Shown: positions 48,013 to 56,526 of the stretch, one piece after another
Position numbering within the stretch: the first letter of the stretch is position 1
How the letters are laid out: every line of letters begins with the position of its first letter
Assembly: GCF_004365175.1 (NCBI RefSeq)
Contig: NZ_SOCE01000001.1
Span: 4,347,403-4,411,402 of the forward strand
Source of the DNA: Kribbella voronezhensis
GTDB taxonomy: Bacteria > Actinomycetota > Actinomycetes > Propionibacteriales > Kribbellaceae
Reading direction: 5' to 3'
Length of the DNA stretch: 64,000 nucleotides
The notes under the pieces: model-generated
What the model was told of the DNA's origin: nothing
The model's database searches: none
Seen by the model: only the letters and a program-made list of their open reading frames with translations
Position numbers and translations under genes: made by a program

Positions 48013-49265
48013 GTGAAAAAGCTGCCTGTCGTTGCTGTGCTCGCTGGGTTGTTGCCGGCCGGGCTTGTCGTTCCGGCTGTTGCCGCGGAGCCGACTGACC
48101 CGGCGCCGACGAATGTGCGGATCGGCTGGAAGGACGACAGCTTTCAGTTCGTGCATGTGACCTGGGACGAGGATTCGGCGCGGCCGAATCAGGTGTTCGT
48201 GCGGAAGCCGGACTCGACCGGGCACAGTGCGCTGAAGTACGTGGCCGCGGATGCGCCGAATGCGATCGACCTGCCGAAGGATGCGATCTGGCAGGCGGGC
48301 GTCAAGTCGGAGTGTCGGTCGGCGACGCGGCGGGGGAGACCAGTCCGGTCGCGCTGTCGGTGCCGTTCGACACGATCGATGCCGGTCAGCCGATCATCGA
48401 GTCCAATCAGCCGTCCGGAAGCAGCACGCTGCAGGTGACCTGGAAGGCGGGCACGCCGGTTCACAACGACACGACTCCGGGCGACCCGCTGGATGTGAAC
48501 CTGCCGGTGACCTACCAGCCGGCGTACCGGGTCGGGACTGCGGCGCCGGTGCTGGTCGGGCAGCCGACGACGAACACCACGGCGACCGTGACCGGCCCCA
48601 AGCCGCCGTACTCGCTCACCGTGCGGGCAGTGAACGAGTGGACCTACATCTCGAGCGACCCGGTCAACGCCCAGCCGATCGGCTTCACCACGTCGATCCC
48701 GACCTGGGTGATCGCCGGTACGGACACGGTGATCAAGGGGACCTACACGGGCCCCGACTCCGCGACGATCACACTGCAGGCGCGGAACTCGGCGACGAGC
48801 GCGTGGTACGGCGTCGGCGGGTACGCCTTCACTGGTCACACCTACCAGTTCACCGTGCCGAGCCGGGGCACCCGCGACTACAGGATCGCGGTCAGCAACT
48901 CCCAGGACCCGATCGCCAAGACCGGCTGGTTCGGCGGCTACAGCGGGATCGTGAAGACCACGACCCAACTGAAGGCGACGGTGTTGCTCGGCGCGTCGAC
49001 GGTCTACCGCAGCAGCACGCCGGTGAACGCCGTCCTGACCGTGAACCCTGCTTCCAGCGGCACCGCTTCCCTGCAGCGCTGGAACGGCACAACCTGGGTT
49101 GCCGTCGCCAACGTGCCGTTCACATCCGGACGCGGAACGGGCCACCTGAGCGCAGCGACCGCCGGCACCTTCACCTACCGGTTCTACGTGCCTGCGCAGA
49201 CCTACAACGGCCTGCCCGTCGCAGCGGCGTACAGCCCGAACTTCACAGTGAAGGTTCTTCCCTAG
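48013..49265 (+). pseudogene. Secreted paralogue 4, broken by a single frameshift
   Basis: The GTG start gives a normal signal peptide (KKLPVVAVLAGLLPAGLVVP) and first module (PTNVRIGWKDDSFQFVHVTW), in frame to about 48310. The homologous sequence then continues in another frame (SVGDAAGETSPVALSVPFDT) to the stop at 49265, with PGDPLDVNLPVTYQPAYRV, LQARNSATSAWYGVGG and SLQRWNGTTWVAVANVPFT all intact. The break lies at GAGTGTCGG. One extra G (GAGGTGTCGG) would restore the frame and give SEVSVGD, matching copy 3. Without it the protein stops at 48438 after 141 residues. It may be a recent mutation, a phase-variable site or a sequencing error; the lack of other damage argues for recency or error. 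Confidence 0.75.
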
Positions 49266-49663
49266 CTGTAGGACCAGCCGGTCCAGTTGTCGATGGTGAC
49301 TGTGACGAAGGGGCCGGCTGGGGGTGATTCGGCGTACTGCGGGTACTTGGCAGCCAGCGCGTCCAGAGGGCCCGTGTCGCTGATGGTTGCGTGGCCGTCG
49401 GCTCGAACCCACCACAGGTGGGTCCAGTCCCGGGTGTAGTGGTCGCAGAGAACTGCTACCTGCGGGTTGAAGGTGACGTTCGCCAGGCGGCGCAGCGAGC
49501 GGGTGGACTTCGGCTTGTGATCGACGGCGAAGATCAGGACGTCGCCGGCCAGCGCGAAGGTGATCGGGACGATGTGCGGGCGCAGGTCCTCGCCGGTGGT
49601 GGCGAGGAACGCGCGGTCCGCCGCGGCCAGACGGCTTCGGCAGGCGGACGGCCCGAGTATCAC
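49262..49663 (-). CDS. PPOX-class (pyridoxamine-oxidase-like) F420/FMN-binding protein
   Basis: A 133-residue split-beta-barrel flavin/deazaflavin reductase-like protein: RLAAADRAFLATTGEDLRPH, IVPITFALAGDVLIFAVDHK, STRSLRRLANVTFNPQVAVL and DHYTRDWTHLWWVRADGHA. This arrangement matches the TIGR03668-type PPOX F420-dependent family of actinobacteria. It would reduce small molecules or bind F420. The start is GTG. It overlaps the end of the frameshifted paralogue by 4 bp tail to tail, and is divergent from the lipoprotein gene with 82 bp between. Confidence 0.85.
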   Translation of the reverse strand: MILGPSACRSRLAAADRAFLATTGEDLRPHIVPITFALAGDVLIFAVDHKPKSTRSLRRLANVTFNPQVAVLCDHYTRDWTHLWWVRADGHATISDTGPLDALAAKYPQYAESPPAGPFVTVTIDNWTGWSYS

Positions 49664-49745
49664 GATTCGACCCTACTGGCTGACAGCGGCTTGTCAGCAC
49701 TATGTATGGTCTACGCGGTCCAGCTGTAAGGGTAGGTGAGACGTG

Positions 49746-51029
49746 ATGCGCAGGGTGTTGGCTGTCGCGTTCGCACTTCTCCTCGGCGCGTCGACGTTGA
49801 CCGCCTGCTCGTCCGACCCCTTGCCGACCGGGGTGACGATCGGCTGGGCGGACAACACCCATCAGGCGGTTCAGGTCAGCTGGAAGGACTCGGACGCGCC
49901 GAACCGGATCACCATCCAGGGCGTGGTGAGCAGCAGCCCGTCGTACGTGAAATACCTGGCGGCGACCGAGCCGAACACCTGGGCGATCCCGGCCTCGGCC
50001 TTCCCGCCGGACGGCAACTACAAGGTCGCGGTCGAGATCGGTACGTCGATCGGCGGGGTGACCAGCAAGGCGGCGCTGTCGCCGATGTTCGACACCGACG
50101 GCCCGCTGCGCCCGACCGACGCGGTGGCCACGCCGACCGGCAACGACGTGGTGGTCACCTGGAAGGTCCCCCCGCCGGAGCAGGACTTCTCCCCGGGCGA
50201 CCCACTCGACGTCCCGCACGGTAGCCAGCTCTATGTCCCGGTCGTCGGTACGGCGGGGCAGCCGTTCCGCGTGGTCGGTCCAGGGACGACCACAACCCGG
50301 CAGGTGGTGAAGAACCTGCGGCCCCCGTACTACTTCCAGCTCCGCGCGACGAACGAATGGACCTCGCTGACCGGCGGCGAGATTCTGGGCCGGACGAGTT
50401 CCACGTCGATCGCGGTGCCGACCCTGTGGACGTTCGGCCTCTCCATGCCGCTTCGCGGCCGGACGGTCCAGCAGGAGATCAGCTGCGCCGAAACTCGCTG
50501 CGCTGCCCGGCAGACCACCTCCGCCGGTCTGCCGGTGGTGATGCTGGGCCAGAACAGGGCGGGCGGCCCGTGGGTCCAGGTCGGCCGTGCCGTGACGCAA
50601 CTGGGCGGGTACTTCGAGGTCCGGGTGAACGCCCCCGGAACGCGGAACTACCGGGCCTACGTGCCGCTGACGAGCCGGGTCGGGTATCTGTCGACGGCCT
50701 CGAGCAGCAAGGCGTCCCTGTCGCGGAGCAAGATCCAGATCGCCAGCGCGTTGTACTACGGCGGCAACGTCCATAACCGCAACGACGTCGTCACCGCCGT
50801 CCTGGCCGTCCGCCCGAACATGAACCAGCAGGCCATCTTCCAGTTCTGGAACGGCAAGGTGTGGGTCAGCATCAAGCAGACCCCGATCAAGAACGGCCGG
50901 GCCGCTCTCGCGTTCAGGGCCACCCGGCCGGGCATCTTCGCTTATCGGTTCCTGGTGCCGAGCACGCAGTACCTGGGGACGCCGGTCTACGGAACCGCCA
51001 CCGGCAGCATGGTGCTACGCGTCCGCTGA
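49746..51029 (+). CDS. Lipoprotein paralogue 5 of the PGDPLD/RWNGK family
   Basis: A 427-residue member of the same family, anchored as a lipoprotein: LAVAFALLLGASTLTACSSD has a lipobox LTAC with Cys about residue 22. The modules are recognisable but more diverged: TGVTIGWADNTHQAVQVSWK, FSPGDPLDVPHGSQLYVPVV (about 150), RPPYYFQLRATNEWTS, GGPWVQVGRAVTQLGGYFEV and IFQFWNGKVWVSIKQTPIKN. A unique Cys pair is in ISCAETRCAA. ATG at 49746 (or GTG at 49743). It is set apart from copies 1-4 by the PPOX gene, so it has its own promoter. Its end overlaps the convergent dedA gene by 15 bp. Confidence 0.82.
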   Translation: MRRVLAVAFALLLGASTLTACSSDPLPTGVTIGWADNTHQAVQVSWKDSDAPNRITIQGVVSSSPSYVKYLAATEPNTWAIPASAFPPDGNYKVAVEIGTSIGGVTSKAALSPMFDTDGPLRPTDAVATPTGNDVVVTWKVPPPEQDFSPGDPLDVPHGSQLYVPVVGTAGQPFRVVGPGTTTTRQVVKNLRPPYYFQLRATNEWTSLTGGEILGRTSSTSIAVPTLWTFGLSMPLRGRTVQQEISCAETRCAARQTTSAGLPVVMLGQNRAGGPWVQVGRAVTQLGGYFEVRVNAPGTRNYRAYVPLTSRVGYLSTASSSKASLSRSKIQIASALYYGGNVHNRNDVVTAVLAVRPNMNQQAIFQFWNGKVWVSIKQTPIKNGRAALAFRATRPGIFAYRFLVPSTQYLGTPVYGTATGSMVLRVR

Positions 51030-51716
51030 GGTCTCCGCCTCGCCCGGCTGCACCTGGGCAGGAACCGGTACGGCGTCGACGAGCATCGGCCCGCTGGGCG
51101 CCTCGACCCGGCGCCGCCGGAGCTTGAGGACGACGTACGCCGCCACGGCCACCACGCCGATCGCGACCAGCGCCCAGACCGACACCTGGCCGAAGATCTT
51201 GTCCGCGTTGTCGCCGACCTTGTACGCCACCACGCCGATCGTGGTCGACCAGGCGATCCCGCCGGCCGCGTTGGCCGCGAGGAAGCGCGGGTAGGACATC
51301 CGCAGCATGCCGGCCATCGGGCCGGCGAAGATCCGCAGCAGCGCCACGAACCGGCCGAAGAACACGGTCCAGACGCCGTAGCGGTGGAAGTACTTCTCCG
51401 CCTTCGCGATCCGGTCCTCGGAGAAGTGGTGGAACCGCCGGCCGAGCCGCTCGAACAGGCTCCGGCCCGCCTTGCGCCCGATGAAGTAGCCGATCGAGTC
51501 GCCGATGATCGCACCGGTCGCAGCCGCGCCGATCACGAAGTAGATGTTCAGGTTGCCCTGGGACGCCAGCAGGGCGGCCGCGACCAGCGTGGTCTCACCC
51601 GGCAGCGGCACTCCCATGCTCTCGACGCCGATGACGAGTCCGACCACCAGATACGCGACGATCGCGATCCCACCGGTCGGGATCGCGATGGCCAGCGCGT
51701 GCATAGTTGCCCCCAT
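51015..51716 (-). CDS. DedA family membrane protein
   Basis: A 233-residue polytopic protein of the DedA/VTT superfamily (undecaprenyl-phosphate or phospholipid flippase-like). Hallmarks are VPLPGETTLVAAALLASQG, IGDSIGYFIGRKAGRSLFER and the conserved GRFVALLRIFAGPMAGMLR with the essential arginines, then NAAGGIAWSTTIGVVAY. Hydrophobic helices lie at about residues 15-35, 45-75, 130-165 and 180-200. The ATG at 51716 is used; an inner ATG at 51704 is possible. It converges on the lipoprotein gene with a 15-bp overlap. Confidence 0.92.
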   Translation of the reverse strand: MGATMHALAIAIPTGGIAIVAYLVVGLVIGVESMGVPLPGETTLVAAALLASQGNLNIYFVIGAAATGAIIGDSIGYFIGRKAGRSLFERLGRRFHHFSEDRIAKAEKYFHRYGVWTVFFGRFVALLRIFAGPMAGMLRMSYPRFLAANAAGGIAWSTTIGVVAYKVGDNADKIFGQVSVWALVAIGVVAVAAYVVLKLRRRRVEAPSGPMLVDAVPVPAQVQPGEAETSADA

Positions 51717-51762
51717 GCCTACATCCTGGCATCCGGAGGCAACCAGTTACTTCACACTTGCG

Positions 51763-52617
51763 TTAATCCGGGGGAATTTCCGGGGTGGTCCCGTTGAAAG
51801 CCTTCGTCACGTTCTGTAGCGCCGAGGTGACCTCGGACGGAATCACCCAGAAGGTGTTGCCGGGTCCCTTCGCCAGTTCGGGCAGCATCTGCAGGTACTG
51901 GTAGGCCAGCAGTTTCGGGTCCGGATCGTTGCGATGGATCGCGTCGAAGACCGTGTCGATCGCCTTCGCCTGCCCCTCGGCGCGCAGGATCGCGGCCTGC
52001 CGGTCACCTTCCGCGGTCAGGATCCGCGCCTGCCGCTGCCCCTCGGCGGTGAGGATCGTGGCCCGCTTCTCCCGGTCCGCCCGCATCTGCTTCTCCATCG
52101 ACTCCTTGATCGACGCCGGCGGATCGATCGCCTTCAACTCGACCCGGTTGACCCGGATGCCCCACTTGCCGGACGCCTCGTCCAGGACACCGCGCAGCGT
52201 CGAGTTGATGTGCTCCCGCGAGGTCAGCGTCTTCTCCAGGTCCATGCTGCCGATCACGTTCCGCAGCGTGGTCACGGTGAGCTGCTCGATCGCCTGGATG
52301 TAGTTGAAGATCTCGTACGCCGCGGCGCGCGGATCCGTGACCTGGAAGTACAGCACCGTGTCGATGTCCACCACCAGGTTGTCCTCGGTGATCACCGAGC
52401 GCGGCTCGAACGAGACCACCTGCTCGCGCAGGTCGATCAGGGCCCGGGGCCGGTCGATGAACGGGATGACGACGTTCAGGCCCGGCTCGAGGGTGCGCAG
52501 GTACCGGCCCAGGCGCTCCACGTTGCTGGCTCTGGCCTGCGGCACGATCCGCACCGTTCGCAGTACGAGCACGACGGCCAGCAGAGCGACGACCAGTCCG
52601 ACGATCAGTTCGGCCAT
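51763..52617 (-). CDS. SPFH/band 7 (stomatin-like) membrane protein
   Basis: A 284-residue protein with one N-terminal membrane segment (LIVGLVVALLAVVLVLRTVR) and an SPFH domain: IVPQARASNVERLGRYLRTL, EPGLNVVIPFIDRP and AIEQLTVTTLRNVIGSMDLE. This is followed by an Ala/Glu-rich coiled coil containing the stomatin-type repeats ILTAEGQRQA, ILTAEGDRQA and ILRAEGQAKA. Such proteins form membrane microdomain scaffolds. The gene overlaps the upstream nfeD gene by 13 bp, the usual stomatin-NfeD operon in which NfeD is partner or regulator. Confidence 0.94.
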   Translation of the reverse strand: MAELIVGLVVALLAVVLVLRTVRIVPQARASNVERLGRYLRTLEPGLNVVIPFIDRPRALIDLREQVVSFEPRSVITEDNLVVDIDTVLYFQVTDPRAAAYEIFNYIQAIEQLTVTTLRNVIGSMDLEKTLTSREHINSTLRGVLDEASGKWGIRVNRVELKAIDPPASIKESMEKQMRADREKRATILTAEGQRQARILTAEGDRQAAILRAEGQAKAIDTVFDAIHRNDPDPKLLAYQYLQMLPELAKGPGNTFWVIPSEVTSALQNVTKAFNGTTPEIPPD

Positions 52618-53051
52618 GGATCCTCCCGGGGATGGACAAGGGCGGTCGCGCCCTCGATTGCGAAGACGTCGACGGTGGTCCCGGCCGGGATCAGCAGATC
52701 GGGGTCGTACGACCGGGCGGACCACTCCTCGCCGCCGATCCGGACCCGCCCCGGCTCACGGCCGACGGCACTCAGTACGACGGCCTCCCGGCCGATCAGC
52801 GCGGCCACCCCGGTGCGTAACTGGGGATGCGAGGTGAGGTGTCGGCGCGCGACCGGCCGTACCAGGGTGATCATCGCGCCGGCCGCGACGGCGAACGCCA
52901 GCAACTGCAGGCCGGTGCCCAGTCCGATCGCGGCCACCCCGGCAGCGGCCAGGGCCGCGAGAGCGAGCAGCAGCAGGTCGAGAGTGGCCGTCATCAACTC
53001 GGTGATGCCGAGGACGGCGGCAATCGTCAACCACAGGAGCCAGGACTGCAT
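52605..53051 (-). CDS. NfeD family membrane protein
   Basis: A 148-residue short NfeD protein (no ClpP-like domain). Three helices fill residues 1-70 (LLWLTIAAVLGITELMTATL; LLALAALAAAGVAAIGLG; LQLLAFAVAAGAMITLV), followed by an OB-fold C-terminal domain (LIGREAVVLSAVGREPGRVR; VDVFAIEGATALVHP). It is the upstream, coupled partner of the SPFH protein. Confidence 0.92.
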   Translation of the reverse strand: MQSWLLWLTIAAVLGITELMTATLDLLLLALAALAAAGVAAIGLGTGLQLLAFAVAAGAMITLVRPVARRHLTSHPQLRTGVAALIGREAVVLSAVGREPGRVRIGGEEWSARSYDPDLLIPAGTTVDVFAIEGATALVHPREDPWPN

Positions 53052-53121
53052 GCGATCACCTACACGGCGGAGTACCTCTTGTCTCGACGGTACGCCCGCG
53101 CGGGCGATTGTGTCCTAACGG

Positions 53122-53706
53122 TCAGGTTTCTTCCGGCGGCTTCCCGACCGGTACGACGGCCAGCAGGGTGCTCACCTGGCGGGTACCGGCCGGATGGCTG
53201 GTCGCCGTGCGAGTCCGGCGGTAGCGGTCGATCACCTCGGTCAGCTCGTTGCCGAGCTTCTCGGCCTCGGCCTTGGTGAGCCACAGGCGGCTGCGGGACA
53301 TCATGCTCAGCTCGTCCCACGGGTCGTCGCCGGACAGCTCCTCGAACTGCTCGATCAGCCGGTTCACGTTCGTCCGCATCATCGCCTGGCTGGCCAGCCG
53401 GCCCGAACCGGCGGACTGCGACGAGATCACCAGGCTCTGCGCCGGCGCCCGCCAGGGCCGCTCGCGGCCGTCGGCGGAGGTGTCGGCGCGCTCGATGATG
53501 CCCCAGCGCGACAGGGCCCGCAGGTGGTAGCTGGTCGCCGACGGGGTCAGGCCGGCGAGCTCGGCGCACTCGGTCGCGGTGAGCACCTTGCCGCCGTACA
53601 GCTCGTCGATGATCCGCTGCCGGGCCGGGTGCGCCAGGGCGCGGATCGCCCGCGGGTCGGTCAGTACCACGCGCTTCTTCACCGCGCGCTTGTTCTTCCG
53701 GGCCAC
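53122..53706 (-). CDS. ArsR-like winged-helix regulator
   Basis: A 194-residue regulator. The winged HTH occupies about residues 18-80: DPRAIRALAHPARQRIIDEL, ATECAELAGLTPSATSYHLR and LSRWGIIERADTSADGRERP, the ArsR-type LxxPxRxxIL pattern. A long helical C-terminal part with no metal-binding CxC motif follows, so it likely senses an organic ligand. The GTG start at 53706 is preceded by a TACGCT -10 box 7 nt away on the minus strand, suggesting a leaderless mRNA. It is divergent from an MFS gene; two copies of ATGAAG-N6-CTTCA(T/C) lie between, its probable sites. Confidence 0.87.
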   Translation of the reverse strand: MARKNKRAVKKRVVLTDPRAIRALAHPARQRIIDELYGGKVLTATECAELAGLTPSATSYHLRALSRWGIIERADTSADGRERPWRAPAQSLVISSQSAGSGRLASQAMMRTNVNRLIEQFEELSGDDPWDELSMMSRSRLWLTKAEAEKLGNELTEVIDRYRRTRTATSHPAGTRQVSTLLAVVPVGKPPEET

Positions 53707-53741
53707 GGCGACAGCGTAGCGGGTCACTTGACGGATCAAAA

Positions 53742-53782
53742 TATGAAGCATTAACTTCATAACTATGAAGCAACCACTTCAC
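53742..53782. promoter_or_regulatory. Double operator of the ArsR-MFS pair
   Basis: Two inverted repeats with the same 6-bp spacer: TATGAAG-CATTAA-CTTCATA (53742-53761, perfect) and ATGAAG-CAACCA-CTTCAC (53765-53782, one mismatch), centre distance about 22 bp. The first covers the TAACTT -10 box of the MFS gene, and the second includes its ATG start codon. Confidence 0.75.
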
Positions 53783-54985
53783 GTCTCGATCTGGTCGTAC
53801 CGCGACATCCGGCTCGTCCTGCCCGCCCGCGCGGTCTCGTACGCCGGTGACTCGATCGCTCTGGTCGCCCTGATGCTGCGGATCTCCGACCACGGCGGCC
53901 CTGCCGCGATCACCGCGCTGCTGCTGGCCTTCGCCGTACCGACGGTCGCGATGATCCCGTTCGCGGGCCGGATCGTGGACGGCTACGACTCCCGCACAGT
54001 GCTGGTGTGGGCGTCGCTCCTCCAGGCAGCCGTCGCCGTCGGCCTCGCCTTCTGCAACGGCCTGGTGGCGACCTTGGCGCTGGTCTGCGTTCTGCAACTC
54101 GGCCAGGCGGTGGAGGGACCGGCCTGGGGAGCCTTGATCCCGCGGATCGTGGGCGAGGAACTGGTCGGCCGCTCGACCGGCGCGAGCCAGGCTCTGATCG
54201 GTGTCGCGACGCTGGCCGGCTCGGGGCTGGGCGGCGTACTGGTGGGCTGGTCTCCCAGGGGTGCGTTGCTGGTGAACGCCTCGACCTTCACCGGACTCGC
54301 ACTGATCGCCGGGCTGGTCCGGACCCGGCGACGTCCGGAGCCGGGCGTCGTGCGCGAGCGTGGCTCGATGACCGCCGGACTGCGGAGCATCTTCGCGGAC
54401 GACCTGCTGCGGATCCTGGTGCCGTCGCTGTGGGTCTTCATCCTGGTCGGCGAGGCGGTCAACATCGTCGAGGTGTTCCTGATCACCGACGACCTCGGCC
54501 TCGGCCCGACCGGGTACGGCGTGGTGCTGGCCGCTCAGGGGGCCGGAGCGATCGCGGGTGCCTGGCTCACCGGTCGGTTGAAGGGCCACCTGGACCGCTC
54601 GCGCGCCGTCCTGCTGGGGATGGCCGGCATCGGGATCTCCTGCGTCCTGATGGGACTGGCCGGAAACGTCGTCGTGCTGTTGATCGGAGCGGTCGCCATC
54701 GGCCTCGCCAGCGGAACGCTCAACGCTGCCGTCAGCACGCTCCTCGTGACCAGGACCGCGGAAGAGCGCCGCGGCCGGGTCATCGCCGCCCTCAGCGGGA
54801 CCGCTCGTGCTTGCAGTCTGCTGGCGCTCCTCCTCGGCGGCGCCGCGGGAGCTGTGCTGGGAACGCGGCCGACTTTCGTGACGGCCGGTGCGTTGGCAGC
54901 GGTCGCTGCCGTGGCGGCCGCAGTACTGGTACTGCGGAGCAGGCTGTGGACAAAGGATTCGGCTGCGGAGGCGCTCAGTCACTAG
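53765..54985 (+). CDS. MFS transporter
   Basis: A 406-residue major facilitator with about 12 helices, of the macrolide-efflux/MefA-like kind (DIRLVLPARAVSYAGDSIAL; motif-A region FAGRIVDGYDSRTVLVWASL; second half GAGAIAGAWLTGRLKGHLDR). The ATG lies inside a regulator half-site and 7 nt after TAACTT, so the transcript is leaderless and directly blocked by the divergent ArsR-like protein. Likely drug or metabolite export. Ends 9 bp before lysS. Confidence 0.9.
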   Translation: MKQPLHVSIWSYRDIRLVLPARAVSYAGDSIALVALMLRISDHGGPAAITALLLAFAVPTVAMIPFAGRIVDGYDSRTVLVWASLLQAAVAVGLAFCNGLVATLALVCVLQLGQAVEGPAWGALIPRIVGEELVGRSTGASQALIGVATLAGSGLGGVLVGWSPRGALLVNASTFTGLALIAGLVRTRRRPEPGVVRERGSMTAGLRSIFADDLLRILVPSLWVFILVGEAVNIVEVFLITDDLGLGPTGYGVVLAAQGAGAIAGAWLTGRLKGHLDRSRAVLLGMAGIGISCVLMGLAGNVVVLLIGAVAIGLASGTLNAAVSTLLVTRTAEERRGRVIAALSGTARACSLLALLLGGAAGAVLGTRPTFVTAGALAAVAAVAAAVLVLRSRLWTKDSAAEALSH

Positions 54986-54988
54986 CCT
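54983..54988 (+). promoter_or_regulatory. -10 box of lysS
   Basis: TAGCCT overlapping the TAG of the MFS gene, 6 nt before the lysS ATG; no ribosome binding site, hence leaderless. Confidence 0.5.
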
Positions 54989-54994
54989 TTGGGC

Positions 54995-56515
54995 ATGACT
55001 GACGCACGCGAGACCCCGGTGAACCCCAACAGCGGGCAGGACGACCTGCCCGAGCAGATGCGGGTCCGCCGGGAGAAGCGTGACCGGCTGCTGGCCGAGG
55101 GGGTGCAGCCCTACCCGATCTCGGTCGAGCGGACGCACCTGCTGAAGGAGCTCCGCGAGCGGTACGACGCCCAGGAGCTGGCGCCCGACACCAGGACCGG
55201 CGAGCAGGTCGCGGTGGCCGGCCGGGTGATCTTCCTGCGCAACACCGGCAAGCTCTGCTTCGTCCGGCTCCGCGAGGGCGACGGCACCGAGCTGCAGGTG
55301 ATGCTGTCGCTGGCCGACCTCGGCGAGGAGGAGCTCGCCCGGTTCAAGGCGCTGGTCGACATCGGCGACCTGCTGGCCGTCCAGGGCGAGGTCATCACCA
55401 GCCGCCGCGGCGAGCTGTCCGTGCAGGCGACGGCCTGGCAGATGGCGGCCAAGACGCTCCGGCCGCTGCCGAACGAGCACACCCCGCTGAGCGAGGAGTC
55501 ACGCGTCCGGCTGCGATACGTCGACCTGATCGTCCGCCCGGAGGCCCGCGACATGGTCCGGACCAAGGCGACCGTGCTGAAGTCGCTGCGGTCCACCTTC
55601 GACGCGCAGGGCTTCGTCGAGGTGGAGACGCCGGTCCTGCAGCTGACCAACGGCGGGGCGGCGGCCCGGCCGTTCCGGACCCACCTGAACGCTTTCGACC
55701 AGGACATGCTGCTCCGGATCGCGCTCGAGCTCGATCTCAAGCGGGCCATGATCGGCGGCGTCGACCGGGTCTACGAGATCGGCCGGACGTTCCGCAACGA
55801 AGGCCTGGACTCCACCCATGCCGCGGAATTCTCGATGATCGAGGCATATCAGGCCTACGGCGACTACAACACCATGAAGACATTGCTGCGCGATCTGATC
55901 CTGAATGCCGGTGAAGCGCTCGGTCGCACGGTGGTGACCGCACGTGACGGTTCGGAGATCGACCTGACCGCGCCGTGGCGCGAGGCGACGGTATTCGAGC
56001 TGATCTCGGACGCGGTCGGTGAAGCCGTCGACGTGAGCACCGACGCGGCCGTGCTGAAGAAGCTGGCCGAGCAGCACCAGGTCGAGTTGCAACCGGGCTG
56101 GAATGCCGGCGAGATCGCGCTGGAACTGTACGAGAAGCTGGTCGAGCACACCTTGATCCAGCCGACCTTCGTGACCGACTATCCGGCCGCGGTCCGGCCG
56201 TTGGCCAAGCCGCATCGCCGGGTCGAGGGCCTGGTCGAGGCATTCGACCTGATCATCAACGGGGTCGAGCTGGCCCCGGCGTACTCGGAATTGAACGACC
56301 CGGTGATCCAGCGGGAACGCCTGGTGGCACAGTCGTTGCTGGCCGCGGCCGGCGATCCCGAGGCGATGGACCTGGACGAGGATTTCCTTCGCGCGATGGA
56401 GTTCGGCATGCCGCCGGCCGGCGGACTGGGAATGGGTCTGGACCGGTTGGTGATGTTGTTCACCGGCGCCGGTATCCGGGAGACGATTCTGTTCCCGCTG
56501 CTCCGGCCGGAGTGA
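54995..56515 (+). CDS. lysS: Lysyl-tRNA synthetase, class II
   Basis: A 506-residue class II aminoacyl-tRNA synthetase that charges tRNA(Lys). The OB-fold anticodon-binding domain (about residues 65-160: VAVAGRVIFLRNTGKLCFVR) precedes the catalytic core. Motif 1 region: GFVEVETPVLQLTNGGAAAR. Motif 2: YEIGRTFRNEGLDSTHAAEF. Motif 3: GGLGMGLDRLVMLFTGAG near the C-terminus. The ATG at 54995 fits a leaderless start. In many actinobacteria lysS directly follows coaX; here a 13-kb island lies between them. lsr2 and clpC1 follow in the usual order. Confidence 0.97.
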   Translation: MTDARETPVNPNSGQDDLPEQMRVRREKRDRLLAEGVQPYPISVERTHLLKELRERYDAQELAPDTRTGEQVAVAGRVIFLRNTGKLCFVRLREGDGTELQVMLSLADLGEEELARFKALVDIGDLLAVQGEVITSRRGELSVQATAWQMAAKTLRPLPNEHTPLSEESRVRLRYVDLIVRPEARDMVRTKATVLKSLRSTFDAQGFVEVETPVLQLTNGGAAARPFRTHLNAFDQDMLLRIALELDLKRAMIGGVDRVYEIGRTFRNEGLDSTHAAEFSMIEAYQAYGDYNTMKTLLRDLILNAGEALGRTVVTARDGSEIDLTAPWREATVFELISDAVGEAVDVSTDAAVLKKLAEQHQVELQPGWNAGEIALELYEKLVEHTLIQPTFVTDYPAAVRPLAKPHRRVEGLVEAFDLIINGVELAPAYSELNDPVIQRERLVAQSLLAAAGDPEAMDLDEDFLRAMEFGMPPAGGLGMGLDRLVMLFTGAGIRETILFPLLRPE

Positions 56516-56526
56516 GAAGTTTCGGC

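Noticed and set aside
48013..48438. Stand-alone short secreted protein of 141 residues
   Set aside because: The last ~40 residues are Arg/Ser-rich out-of-frame sequence, and the matching continuation exists in the other frame, so a frameshift is the better explanation.
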